A stretch of DNA of 64,000 nt from Brachybacterium nesterenkovii (GTDB lineage Bacteria; Actinomycetota; Actinomycetes; Actinomycetales; Dermabacteraceae), in contig NZ_FWFG01000048.1 in NCBI RefSeq assembly GCF_900163655.1, positions 80,122-144,121 of the forward strand, given 5' to 3'. Of the stretch, positions 55,006 through 63,922 are shown one piece after another. Position 1 is the stretch's first letter, and each line of letters begins with the position of its first letter. Below the pieces are notes generated by a model that made no database searches, was not told the origin of the DNA, and saw only the letters and a program-made list of their open reading frames with translations. Made by a program: the position numbers and the translations under genes.

Positions 55006-56739
55006 CACCTCCGGCGCATCCGCGAGGGCCGCGGCGGCGCTCGCGTCGTCGCGCGCCTGCTCACCGGCTAGGCGCGCGGCGATATGGGCCCGGTAGGTCT
55101 CGGCCTCGAGGGCCTCGCGCTCGGCGTCCCAGCCGAGCTCGGGGGCCATGAGGGCGGCGACCTCCGCGGCCGCGCCGGCGCCGCGGTCGGCGACCTCGTA
55201 ATCGGAGCGGGTGCGGCGCATGAGGACGTCGGCGACGTGGCGGGCGCCCTCGGCGCGCACCGCGTAGACGACCTCGGCGCGCAGGTAGCGCTCATCGCCC
55301 TCGAGGGGCTCACCCAGCGAGGGATCGGTGTCGATGAGCGCCATGACCTCGGGCAGCAGGGCGCCGTAGCGGCCCAGCAGGCGGTCCACGCGCACGAGAT
55401 CGTACTCGCGGATGCGGGCGATCTCGCTTCGCTGCGCCGTGAGCTCGCGGTACCCCTGGGCGCCGACGATCGGCAGGGAGGCGGTGAGGCTGGGGCGGTC
55501 GGGGAAGGAGTCGCGGATCGCGTGGTCGACGACATCCTCGGCCATCACGCGGTACGTGGTGAGCTTGCCGCCGGCGACCGCGGTGAGCCCCGGCTCGATG
55601 GTCATGACCGTATGCTCGCGGGAGACCTTGGTGGACGCACTCGCGGCCTTCTCGCCCTTGCTGACGGGCTGCAGGAGCGGCCGCAGACCGGCGTAGACGC
55701 CGATGACATCCTCCCGGGTGAGGTCGCTGGCGAGGATCTCGTTGGCATGATCGAGCACGTACTCGATGTCGGCGGCGGTCGCGGCGGGGTGCGCGACATC
55801 CTCGGTCCACGGCGTGTCGGTGGTGCCGATGATCCAGTACTCGTCGCTCGGGATGAGGAACAGCACTGACTTCTCGGTCTGCGTGATGATGCCGGTCGCG
55901 GCCTTGGCCGGGATGCGGTCCTTAGGCACCGTGATGTGGATGCCCTTGGAGGCGAGCACCCGCAGTCCGGTCTCGGCCTCGGCGATCTCCTGCTGCTCCT
56001 GGGTCCAGACGCCGGTGGCGAGGATGATCTCGCGCGCGTGGATCACGAACTCGTGGCCGGTCTCCTCGTCGCGCGCCTTCACGCCGATCACGCGGCCGTC
56101 CTCGCGGACGTAGTCGATGACGCGGGTGTAGGTGGCGATCGCGGCGTCGTGGAGGGCGGCGGAGCGGGCGAGCATCATGACCAGACGGGCGTCGTCGACC
56201 TGGGCGTCGTGGTACTCGACGGCGCCGGCGAGCTTCGAGCCGTCGAGGGCGGGGAAGACCGTCATCAGCTTGTCGTGCAGCAGGTGGCGGTGCAGCGGGA
56301 CGGCGCGGCGGCGGCCGAGCGACTGCAGCGTGTCGTAGAGGGCCACGCCGGAGCCGATGAAGACCCGGTCGATGACCTTGCGCGCGAACGGGAAGACGAA
56401 GGAGACGGGGCGGACCAGGTGCGGCGCGGTGCGCGTGAGCAGCAGGTCGCGCTCGCGCAGCGCCTCGGCGACGAGCGTGAAGTCCAGCATCTGGAGGTAG
56501 CGGAGGCCGCCGTGAATGAGCTTCGAGGACCGCGAGGAGGTGCCCGAGGCGAGGTCGCCCGCCTCGACGAGCCCCACGTCGAGGCCGCGGGAGGCGGCGT
56601 CGAAGGCCGCTCCGGCACCGGTCGCGCCACCGCCGATGACGAGGACGTCGAGGGGGTACTCGAGCGTCGCGGACTCGAGGCGGGCGAGGTGCTCCTCGCG
56701 GGAGGCGGGGCTGAGGTTCGCGCGGGCGACGATCGGCAC
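54991..56739 (-). CDS. glpD: Aerobic glycerol-3-phosphate dehydrogenase
   Basis: Membrane-associated FAD enzyme oxidising glycerol-3-phosphate to dihydroxyacetone phosphate, 582 residues. FAD-binding GGGATGAG near residue 32, SRSSKLIHGGLRYL, GTTDTPW and GGKLTTYR are all family signatures. GTG 56739 is selected because AAGGAG lies 6 nt upstream; the longer ATG reading enters the regulator's promoter. Leads the glp gene set and is divergent from the SorC-type regulator. Confidence 0.95.
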   Translation of the reverse strand: MPIVARANLSPASREEHLARLESATLEYPLDVLVIGGGATGAGAAFDAASRGLDVGLVEAGDLASGTSSRSSKLIHGGLRYLQMLDFTLVAEALRERDLLLTRTAPHLVRPVSFVFPFARKVIDRVFIGSGVALYDTLQSLGRRRAVPLHRHLLHDKLMTVFPALDGSKLAGAVEYHDAQVDDARLVMMLARSAALHDAAIATYTRVIDYVREDGRVIGVKARDEETGHEFVIHAREIILATGVWTQEQQEIAEAETGLRVLASKGIHITVPKDRIPAKAATGIITQTEKSVLFLIPSDEYWIIGTTDTPWTEDVAHPAATAADIEYVLDHANEILASDLTREDVIGVYAGLRPLLQPVSKGEKAASASTKVSREHTVMTIEPGLTAVAGGKLTTYRVMAEDVVDHAIRDSFPDRPSLTASLPIVGAQGYRELTAQRSEIARIREYDLVRVDRLLGRYGALLPEVMALIDTDPSLGEPLEGDERYLRAEVVYAVRAEGARHVADVLMRRTRSDYEVADRGAGAAAEVAALMAPELGWDAEREALEAETYRAHIAARLAGEQARDDASAAAALADAPEVPRRA

Positions 56740-56859
56740 GGGGTGCTCCTTCACAGGTGGGGGCGTCGTCGACCGGGACCGCAGGGCGTGGTCCCGCAGG
56801 GCCGGGACCTGACCCGGGACGAAGGTCCCCGTCGACGTCGGCCCCATCGTGACCCGATG

Positions 56860-56894
56860 TGCGCGTTGACGCAAGGTGGCTGCACGAACGTGCA
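56860..56894. promoter_or_regulatory. Twin palindromic operators between glpD and the SorC-type gene
   Basis: TGCACGAACGTGCA (56881-56894) is a perfect 14-bp palindrome, and TGCGCGTTGACGCA (56860-56873) is a related imperfect one; centres are 21 bp apart, two helical turns. Placement in the divergent promoter fits control of both glpD and the regulator. A TTGACG (-35-like) overlaps the left site. Confidence 0.65.
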
Positions 56895-56906
56895 ACACTG
56901 GCCGTC

Positions 56907-57872
56907 ATGGGCACGGACGCTCGGCAACACGCCGCCTTCGCAGCTGCACGGATGTACTACGACGAGGCGCTGACGATGGAGGCGATCGCCGCCGCCCTCG
57001 GCGTCTCCCGCTCCACCGTCTCGCGTCTCCTGCGCGACGCGCGGGCCGACGGCCTCGTGCGGATCTCCCTGCACCCCCCGGGCGCGCACCGGGCAGAGAA
57101 GCTGCGCGAGCGCCTCGAGCGGCGCTTCGATGTCCGGGCGCGCGTGGTCCCGGCCGACAACGGCGGCAGAGACAGCGATATCGACCGCCTCGGGGCGGTG
57201 GCCGAAGCGGCCGCCGAGGAGCTCGCAGGGATGCTCCGCCCCGATATGAGCGTGGGCCTGGCCTGGGGCACGACGATCGCGGCCGTCGTCTCCCGCCTCC
57301 GCCCCCGCCCCACTCCGGGGCTGCGGCTCGTCCAGCTCAACGGCGCCATCTCGCTCGAGGGCACCGGCCTGGCGTACGTCTCCACCGTGCTCGCGCGGGC
57401 CGCGGAGGTGTGGGACGCCTCCGTCATGCAGTTCCCCGTCCCCGCCTTCTTCGACGTCGCCTCCACGCGCGAGGCGATGCTGCGCGAGCGCTCGGTGCAG
57501 CGGGTCCTGGAGGCCCAGCGCCAGTGCACGCTGGCGGTGTTCGGCGTGGGCGCCTTCGACGCGGAGGTCCCCAGCCAGGTGCAGACCGGCGGCTACCTCA
57601 CCGAGGCGGACCGCACGGCGCTGCTGGCCGACGGGGCGGTCGGGGACGTGTGCACCGTCTTCCTGCGCGCCGACGGCAGCTGGGACGGGATCGACATGAA
57701 CGGGCGCGGCTCGGGCCCGGATCCCGCCCGTCTGCAGCGGATCCCGCGCCGCCTGCTCATCGCCGCCGGCACGCGCAAGGCGGTGCCCCTGCGCGCGGCG
57801 CTCCTGGCGGGGACGGCCACCGATCTGGTCGTCGACGAGGTCACTGCCGCGGGCGCGCTCGGGCTGGATTGA
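56907..57872 (+). CDS. SorC/DeoR-family sugar-binding transcriptional regulator
   Basis: Regulator of 321 residues. N-terminal helix-turn-helix (YYDEALTMEAIAAALGVSRSTVSRLLRDAR, about 16-45) and a NagB-like phosphosugar-binding domain with LAWGTTIAAVVSRL and QLNGAIS. ATG 56907 is used; the GTG at 56859 would place the operators inside the gene. By position it probably controls glpDFK, with a phosphorylated triose or polyol as effector. Confidence 0.88.
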   Translation: MGTDARQHAAFAAARMYYDEALTMEAIAAALGVSRSTVSRLLRDARADGLVRISLHPPGAHRAEKLRERLERRFDVRARVVPADNGGRDSDIDRLGAVAEAAAEELAGMLRPDMSVGLAWGTTIAAVVSRLRPRPTPGLRLVQLNGAISLEGTGLAYVSTVLARAAEVWDASVMQFPVPAFFDVASTREAMLRERSVQRVLEAQRQCTLAVFGVGAFDAEVPSQVQTGGYLTEADRTALLADGAVGDVCTVFLRADGSWDGIDMNGRGSGPDPARLQRIPRRLLIAAGTRKAVPLRAALLAGTATDLVVDEVTAAGALGLD

Positions 57873-57886
57873 CGCGCGGACCGCGG

Positions 57887-59104
57887 TCAGCTCCCCATGT
57901 ACGCGAGCGCCGCCGCGACCAGCGCCGTGGTGCCCGCGCTGAGCGTGGGCTGCATGACGGGCGTGTAGTTCAGCGCATGGTTGGCCGGGATGTCCTGGGC
58001 GACCGTGCCGCGCTCGACCGCCCGGTCGTAGGCCTCCGGGTCGAAGCCGCCGAGCACCCAGGACGTGTACGGGGTGCCGAAGGCGTCCGGGATGCAGGAG
58101 AAGTCCTCCGAGCCGGTGGTGGGCTCGGCCTCCTCCATGCTCTCCTCCCCGAGGGCCGCGGTGAGCGCCCCCGTGACGGTCGCGGTGACCTCGGGGTCGT
58201 TCGACGTCAGCGGGAACGCGTCGTACAGCTCGATGTCCGCGGGCGTCTCGATGCCGGCGGCGGCGCACTCGCCGTCGACGATGCGGCGGATCGCCGCGAG
58301 CACGTGCTCGCGCACCGCGGGGTCGTAGGTGCGCACGTTCAGCAGCAGCTCGGCGGTCGCGGGGATGATGTTCGACTTCGTGCCCGCGTTCAGGGCGCCG
58401 ACGGTGACGACGCCGAAGGTGCCGGGCCTGAGCTCGCGGGCCACGATCGTCTGCAGGCGCAGCACGATCGCGCTGGCGACGACCACGGGGTCCTGCGCGG
58501 AGTGGGGCATCGAGCCGTGGGCGCCGCGCCCGTGGATCGTCACCCGCAGCGAGTCGCCCTGGCACAGCAGCGGCCCGGCGAGGGTGCCGATGCGGCCGGC
58601 GGCCCCGGGCATCACGTGCTGGGCCAGCGCGACGTCGGGCCGCGGGATCCGGTCGACGAGGCCGTCGGCGACCATCGCCCGGGCGCCCTGGGCGGTCTCC
58701 TCGGCGGGCTGGAACAGGGCGATGAAGGTGCCGTGCCAGGCGTCGCGGTGGGCGGTGAGGACGCGGACCGCGCCCAGCAGCGTGGAGATGTGCACGTCGT
58801 GGCCGCAGGCGTGCATGCGCCCGGGCTCCTCGGAGGCATAGGGCAGGCCGGAGGCCTCGGTGACGGGCAGGCCGTCGATGTCGGCCCGCTCGAGGACGGT
58901 GGGCCCGTCGCCGTTCTCGATGACCGCGACCACGCCGGTGCCGCCGATCCGCTCGGTAGTCAGGCCCAGCTCCCGCAGCTCGGTCTCGATGCGCTCGGCC
59001 GTCGCATGCTCCTGCAGCGACAGCTCGGGGTGGCGGTGGAGGTCCTGGTAGAGGGCCTCCTGCCAGGTACGGAGGTCGGCGACGGCGGCGTGCAGATCGA
59101 TCAT
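57887..59104 (-). CDS. M20D-family amidohydrolase (hippurate-hydrolase-like)
   Basis: Dinuclear metal amidohydrolase of 405 residues that removes acyl groups from amino acids or similar amides. HRHPELS at the N-terminus, ADIDGLPV, HACGHDVHIS (metal ligand Cys/His), QPAEET (catalytic Glu) and GSEDFS match M20D. The usual LRADMD is LERADID here, a mild variation. Ends 14 nt from the convergent SorC-type gene. Substrate unknown. Confidence 0.92.
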   Translation of the reverse strand: MIDLHAAVADLRTWQEALYQDLHRHPELSLQEHATAERIETELRELGLTTERIGGTGVVAVIENGDGPTVLERADIDGLPVTEASGLPYASEEPGRMHACGHDVHISTLLGAVRVLTAHRDAWHGTFIALFQPAEETAQGARAMVADGLVDRIPRPDVALAQHVMPGAAGRIGTLAGPLLCQGDSLRVTIHGRGAHGSMPHSAQDPVVVASAIVLRLQTIVARELRPGTFGVVTVGALNAGTKSNIIPATAELLLNVRTYDPAVREHVLAAIRRIVDGECAAAGIETPADIELYDAFPLTSNDPEVTATVTGALTAALGEESMEEAEPTTGSEDFSCIPDAFGTPYTSWVLGGFDPEAYDRAVERGTVAQDIPANHALNYTPVMQPTLSAGTTALVAAALAYMGS

Positions 59105-59177
59105 CGGGTGCTGCTGGTGGTGTCGGCGGGCAGGGTGCGGGCGATCGGGGCCATGTCGCGACGGCTATCGGCGGCGG

Positions 59178-60050
59178 TCAGCCCTCCACCGCGGACAGGT
59201 CCAGGCGCTCGGGCGAGGTGTACACGTTCATCCGGCCGTCGCCGTCGGCCTGACCGCGCAGGAAGCCGATGAGGGTCATGCCGACGGTCTCGGCGGTCTC
59301 GACGGCCAGCGAGCTGGCCGCGGAGACGCACACCAGCATCGGGATCCCGGCCATGTACGCCTTCTGGGCAATCTCGAAGGACGCGCGGGAGGAGACGAGG
59401 AGGAAGCAGTCGGCGGCGGGCAGGAGGTCCTGCTGCAGCGCCCAGCCGATCACCTTGTCGACCGCGTTGTGGCGCCCGACGTCCTCGCGCTGGACGAGGA
59501 TCTCGCCGTCGCGCCGCACGAGCGCGGCGCCGTGGATGCCGCCCGTGCGCTGGAACACGGCCTGACCCTCGTCGAAGCGCTGCTGCACGTCGAAGAGCCC
59601 CTGCGGGGCGATCGTCCAGTCGGCGTCGAGGGTGTAGCGCCCCTTGGTGCGCACCGCGTCGATGCTCGCGGTCCCGCACACCCCGCAGGCGGAGCTGGTG
59701 ACGAAGGTGCGGGCGACGATCGGAGCGATCGGCAGGGTGCGGGTGGCCACATCCATGACGTTGTACGTGTTCTCGGGCAGGCCCTCCTCCCCCGTGACGA
59801 CGGCGCCGTCGCAGTAGCGGGCCTCGCAGACGTCCTCGCGGGAGGCGATGAGGCCCTCGGCGTGGAGGAGGCCGTGGACCAGCTCGACATCGTGGCCGGG
59901 GGTGCGCATCGTCATCGACAGCGCCTGCCCGTTGACGCGGATGTCCAGGGGCTCCTCGACGGCCACGTGATCGCCCTTGCGGCCCGAGAACAGGCGCCCG
60001 TCCCGGACCCGCACCGTCGTGATGCGTCGCGCATCGGTCACTCGTCCCAT
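59178..60050 (-). CDS. fdhD: Formate dehydrogenase accessory sulfurtransferase
   Basis: Transfers sulfur from a cysteine desulfurase to the molybdenum cofactor of formate dehydrogenase. The 290-residue protein has EEPLDIRVNG, the catalytic-Cys loop SSACGVCG, EDVGRHNAVDKVIG and SSRASFEI, all FdhD hallmarks. ATG 60050 is leaderless by the promoter at 60057-60062. No formate dehydrogenase gene is in this window. Confidence 0.95.
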   Translation of the reverse strand: MGRVTDARRITTVRVRDGRLFSGRKGDHVAVEEPLDIRVNGQALSMTMRTPGHDVELVHGLLHAEGLIASREDVCEARYCDGAVVTGEEGLPENTYNVMDVATRTLPIAPIVARTFVTSSACGVCGTASIDAVRTKGRYTLDADWTIAPQGLFDVQQRFDEGQAVFQRTGGIHGAALVRRDGEILVQREDVGRHNAVDKVIGWALQQDLLPAADCFLLVSSRASFEIAQKAYMAGIPMLVCVSAASSLAVETAETVGMTLIGFLRGQADGDGRMNVYTSPERLDLSAVEG

Positions 60051-60056
60051 GGGGAG

Positions 60057-60085
60057 AGGGTAGTCGTCCGGGCTCGCCCTGTCCT
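60057..60085 (-). promoter_or_regulatory. Promoter of fdhD (leaderless)
   Basis: On the minus strand AGGACA (60080-60085), a 17-nt spacer and TACCCT (60057-60062) end 6 nt before ATG 60050, so transcription should begin at the start codon. Confidence 0.55.
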
Positions 60086-60132
60086 GAGCCGGAGCGCGGC
60101 CCATCAGCCTGCCCCGGACTCCAGGAGGAGCC

Positions 60133-60724
60133 ATGACCGAGACCCGACCGATCATCGTGACCGAGATGCTGACGCTCGACGGCGTCATGGAGGCTCCCGG
60201 CGGCGGCGACCACCCCCCGCGCCGGCTGGACCTTCCAGGAGGTCGAGTTCGTGCCCGAGGCCTACGAGCTCTAGGGCCGCGAGCAGATGGAGTCCACCGC
60301 CCTGCTGCTGGGTCGGCGCACCTTCGAGGAGTTCGCGCCCGTGTGGCCGTCGATGGACGACCAGTTCGCGCACTACAACGCCCTGCCCAAGTACGTCGTC
60401 TCGACTACGCTCAGCGACGCCGAGGTCGCGGTGAACCCATGGGGCGACTGCCATCGCCTCGCATCGATCGACGCGGTGCGGGCGCTGACGGAGACCGAGG
60501 GAGGGCCGATCATCGTCCACGGCTCGGGCGAGCTGGCCCGGTCCCTCGCCGAGGCCGGTCTCGTCGACCGCTACCACCTGCTGACGTTCCCCGTCGTGCT
60601 CGGGGCGGGCGAGCGCCTGTTCCCCGCCGAGGGCCCGGGCCTGCCGCCGCTGCGCGTCCTCGAGGACCGCGTCTTCTCCAACGGGGTGCGCGCGACGGTG
60701 TTCGGGGTCGTCCGGGAAGGCTGA
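60133..60724 (+). pseudogene. DHFR-family (RibD C-terminal-like) reductase with frameshift and stop
   Basis: Reductase-like protein of the YyaP/YwjB type. ATG 60133 (AGGAGGAG upstream) gives MTETRPIIVTEMLTLDGVME. At a run of six C (60213-60218) the frame shifts to AGWTFQEVEFVPEAYEL, immediately followed by an in-frame TAG at 60272-60274. Beyond it GREQMESTALLLGRRTFEEF continues to the normal end VRATVFGVVREG. Two independent lesions make true inactivation more likely than for the single-lesion genes. The TAG sits where LKGREQ-like sequence is expected in relatives, from memory. Confidence 0.83.
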
Positions 60725-60836
60725 CCGGCGCCGTCCGGACGGGGAGGACGCCCCGCTCGGTGCCTACGGTGGTCGGAGCGCCCGTTCCCGTCGCGGGGAC
60801 GGGCGGCCGACCGGCCCGACCACCGAGAGGACCCCC

Positions 60837-62025
60837 ATGCCGCCCCGCCCCGAGCTCCGCGCAGGCCTGAACGATCTCCCCGCGACCGAGGACCAGCTCG
60901 GCATCGGGCACTACATGAGCGGGCTCTCGGAGTTCCTCACCCAGTGCCAGACTCCGATGACGGTGGCCGTCCAGGGCGACTGGGGCACCGGCAAGACGAG
61001 TGCGATGAAGATCGTCGGCGAGCGGCTCGCCGCGCAGGATCCCGACAAGAGGCCGGAGATCATCTGGTTCAACACCTGGCAGTACGCCCAGCTCGGCGCC
61101 GGGACCCAGACCGCGGGGGCGCTGCTGTGGGAGATCTGCCGCAAGGTCGCGCAGGTGGAGTCCGCGCAGACCGTGCAGGCCCGGGAGAAGCGGCGCCGCT
61201 TCATCACGCAGGCGCAGCAGTTCCTCGTCGCCGCCTCGGTCGGCGCCGCGAAGGGGGCGACCCGCCTCGCGGGCTACGGCGCCGTGGTCGATCTCGTCGA
61301 GAACGGGAAGGACCTCTGGGACGGGCTCGAGCAGACCGACGGCGGTCTCGAGAACCCCGCGGCCGACGTCACCCTGCTGGCCGAGCTGTGCGAGAGCTTC
61401 GCCTCCGCGATCAGGGACACGGGCAGGCGCTTCGTGATTTTCGTCGACGACCTCGACCGGCTCGAGCCCGCCCGCGCCGTGGAGGTGATGGAGGCCATCA
61501 AGGTGCTGCTCGACGTCGAGAACTGCATCTTCGTCCTCGCGATCGACTTCAAGATCGTGAAGCTGGGGGTGCGGGAGAAGTACGGCGACGACATCACCGA
61601 CGAGCGCGCCCAGTCGTTCTTCGACAAGATCATCCAGATCCCGTTCAACCTCCCGACCGGCTCGTACGACACCCTCGCCTACCTCCAGCGGCTCACGGGG
61701 ATCCCGGACTCGCCGGACGGCGCGCTGCGGGTCGATCTCGCGCTCTCCTCCGTCGGCAGCAACCCCCGCTCCATCAAGCCCCTGTTCAACACCCTGCAGC
61801 TGCTCTCCCTGATCCAGCTCCAGAACAAGGACGCGCAGCTCGACGAGCGGCGAGAGACCCAGCTGTTCGCGATGCTCTGCATGCAGACCCGCTACGCCTC
61901 CGTGTACAAGGCCTTCGCCCGGGCCGCCTCGTCACTGGACGACGAGGCCGCAGACCGCCAATCCGAGGTTCTCGAAGGAATGCTCAGGGTGCCCCAGCGC
62001 ATCACTCCAGAGACCGAGCGAGCGC
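60837..62025 (+). pseudogene. KAP-family P-loop NTPase, 3' end cut by an IS element
   Basis: KAP NTPases are membrane-linked ATPases found in mobile and defence-associated loci. This one shows Walker A GDWGTGKTS at residues 47-55, Walker B FVIFVDDLDRLEP with D204-D205 and D207-R208, and the KAP insert rich in Ala (FLVAASVGAAKGATRLAG) between them. Its frame is intact from ATG 60837 (GAGAGGA upstream) to residue 396, then runs into the IS and stops at 62114. Downstream of the IS an open frame may be its tail. Role unknown. Confidence 0.88.
62018..62025 (+). repeat. Candidate target-site duplication, left
   Basis: GCGAGCGC; compare GCGAGCCG at 63491-63498. Six of eight bases agree; IS256 elements commonly create 8-bp duplications. 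Approximate. Confidence 0.4.
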
Positions 62026-63490
62026 GGTCAAGTCCCTGGAAGTGGTGTAGCGGTCGGATCCTTCGGTTTCGGTGTTTCAGGCGGTCAGGGCTGGGGTTGT
62101 GTGGCCGGGGGTAGTCACCTCTTTGGTATCGGTCGGGGTGGCGACGAGGTGGAGCTGGGAGCGGCGGAGGACGTCGAGGCCGAGATAGCGGCGTCCTTCG
62201 AGCCATTCATCGGTCTGCTCGGCCAGGACCGCGCCGACGAGGCGGGTGATCGCGCCGCGGGTCGGGAAGATCGAGACGGCGTCGGTGCGGCGGCGGATCT
62301 CGCGGTTGAGTCGCTCTTGGGGATTGTTCGACCAGATCTGGCGCCAGATCTCCTTGGGGAACGCGGTGAACGCCAGCAGGACTTCTCTCGCGGCGGCGAG
62401 GTGGTCAGCGACCTCGGGCAGACGCTCGCTGGTCTGTCCCAGCAGCCGGTCGAACTGCGCGTCGACCGCTTGTGCGTCGGGCTGGTCATAGACGCTGTGC
62501 AGCATCGCCTTCACCGCCGGCCACATGGTCTTGGGCGTCACGGCCAGGAGGTTCGCGGCGTAGTGGGTGCGGCATCGCTGCCAGGCCGTGCCGGGCAGGT
62601 TCGCCGCGATCGCCTCGACCAAGCCCCGGTGAGCATCGGAGGTCACCAGGCGCACCCCGGTCAGGCCGCGGGCGACGAGGTCGGCGAAGAACGTGTTCCA
62701 CGCTGCTTCGGTCTCGCTGGTCGCGACCTGCATCCCGAGGCACTCGCGGTGCCCATCGTTGTTCACCCCGGTCGCGACCAGCACGACCGCGTTTATCACG
62801 CGTCCGCCCTCACGGACCTTCATCGTCAATGCGTCCGCAGCGACGAACGTGAACGGTCCGGCCTCGCCCAGCGGGCGGTGACGGAAGGTCTTGACCTGCT
62901 CATCGAGCTCGCTGGCCATCCGGGAGACCTGGGAGCGGGACAGGCCATCGATACCGAGGGTCTTGACGAGCTGGGGCCCCGGATGCGATGTGCGCGAAGC
63001 GTGCATCCGGGGAGCCATGCGGCGGGTGGAGACGCCGGCGAGGTAGCAGTCGGCGACCACGGTGATCAAAGCGGCTTCGGCGCGCTTGCGCCGCTCCAGC
63101 AGCCAGTGCGGGAAGTAGGTGCCGGTGCGGAGTTTGGGCACGGCCACGTCGAGCGTGCCGACGCGGGTATCGAGCTCGCGGTGACGGTAGCCGTTGCGCT
63201 GGGCCGTCCGGGTCTCGCTGGGCCGGCCGTATTCCGCGCCGGCGACGAGGTCGGCGTCCGCGGACAGCAGCATGTTGATCGTGTTCTGCAGCAGATCACG
63301 CATCAGATCCGGCGACGCCTCGCCGAGAGCGTGACTGAGAAGGCCGTGAGGGTCGACAATGTGAGGAGCGGTCATCGTGATGACTCCGTTCGAGTGAGAA
63401 GTAGAGAGCTTTCTCGAAGGATCACACGGTGGCCGCGTCCCTGTCCGGGACGACGGGCCACCGCGCTACACCACTATCGGGGACTCAACT
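62026..63490 (-). mobile_element. IS256-family insertion sequence
   Basis: About 1.46 kb with one transposase gene. Terminal inverted repeats extend about 25 bp: left end GGTCAAGTCCCTGG then AGTGGTGTAGCG (62026-62052), right end CGCTACACCACT then ATCGGGGACTC (63464-63490, complement). The inner 12 bp are identical and the outer part has several mismatches, so the exact ends are uncertain by a few bases. It lies inside the KAP NTPase gene. Confidence 0.88.
62077..63375 (-). CDS. IS256-family transposase
   Basis: DDE transposase of 432 residues, apparently full-length. GYRHRELDTRVGTLDVAVPKLR, YLAGVSTRRM, the first catalytic Asp in FVAADALTMKVREGG, second Asp in LVTSDAHRGLVEAI, and the Glu in NPQERLNREIRRRTD match IS256/Mutator transposases. 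ATG 63375 follows about 115 nt inside the right end. Likely active as read. Confidence 0.95.
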   Translation of the reverse strand: MTAPHIVDPHGLLSHALGEASPDLMRDLLQNTINMLLSADADLVAGAEYGRPSETRTAQRNGYRHRELDTRVGTLDVAVPKLRTGTYFPHWLLERRKRAEAALITVVADCYLAGVSTRRMAPRMHASRTSHPGPQLVKTLGIDGLSRSQVSRMASELDEQVKTFRHRPLGEAGPFTFVAADALTMKVREGGRVINAVVLVATGVNNDGHRECLGMQVATSETEAAWNTFFADLVARGLTGVRLVTSDAHRGLVEAIAANLPGTAWQRCRTHYAANLLAVTPKTMWPAVKAMLHSVYDQPDAQAVDAQFDRLLGQTSERLPEVADHLAAAREVLLAFTAFPKEIWRQIWSNNPQERLNREIRRRTDAVSIFPTRGAITRLVGAVLAEQTDEWLEGRRYLGLDVLRRSQLHLVATPTDTKEVTTPGHTTPALTA

Positions 63491-63492
63491 GC

Positions 63493-63922
63493 GAGCCGCT
63501 TCCCGACGCAGGCACCACCGAAGCAGCCGCTGTCCGCTACACGCAGTTCCCGGAGGTGCCAGCCGAGGACGTCGACATGCTCGAGGACTTCCTCAAGCAC
63601 CTGCGCACCGCGTTCTCCACCCCTGGCGGGAAGCTCGACACGGGTGCGCTGCTCTCCGCCGTCACCAGCTCGGCAGTCACCGCCCGCGACGGGACGCGAA
63701 AGATCGCGGAGTCCAGCCGGACTGAACGCGATCGCGAGAGTCGCTTCGCCGCGCTCAGGGAAGGCGGGGTCCGGCCCGATCTGATCGAGCTGGTCGGGTA
63801 TCTCGAGGACCAGGCCGAGCAGCTGGGCCTGAGCTTCGGAATGCAGAGGAAGACGACCGAGTGGACGGGTTATGAACCCCGCCTTCGGGCGCCCGGTGCC
63901 CGGCGCGATCCCCGTCATTACC
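63493..63922 (+). pseudogene. Open frame after the IS, possible KAP tail or neighbouring gene remnant
   Basis: From 63493 an uninterrupted frame reads EPLPDAGTTEAAAVRYTQFP, then EDVDMLEDFLKHLRTAF, ALLSAVTSSAVTARDGTRK and RPDLIELVGYLEDQAEQLGL. Composition is protein-like but no family is recognised. It is not in phase with the KAP frame when the IS and one duplication are removed, so a deletion or different junction is implied. It runs on toward the possible second IS at 63923. Confidence 0.5.

Noticed and set aside
56859..56906. GTG 56859 as the SorC-type gene start
   Set aside because: It would put both palindromic operators and a -35-like TTGACG inside the coding region.
242..60724. Riboswitches upstream of amino-acid, metal and glycerol genes
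   Set aside because: No conserved aptamer cores (SAM, glycine, cobalamin, TPP, FMN) could be recognised by eye in the leader regions.
63466..63918. Minus-strand 150-residue frame after the IS256
   Set aside because: Opposite a more protein-like plus-strand frame, and its composition (Leu/Gly/Arg/Glu mix) shows no motif.
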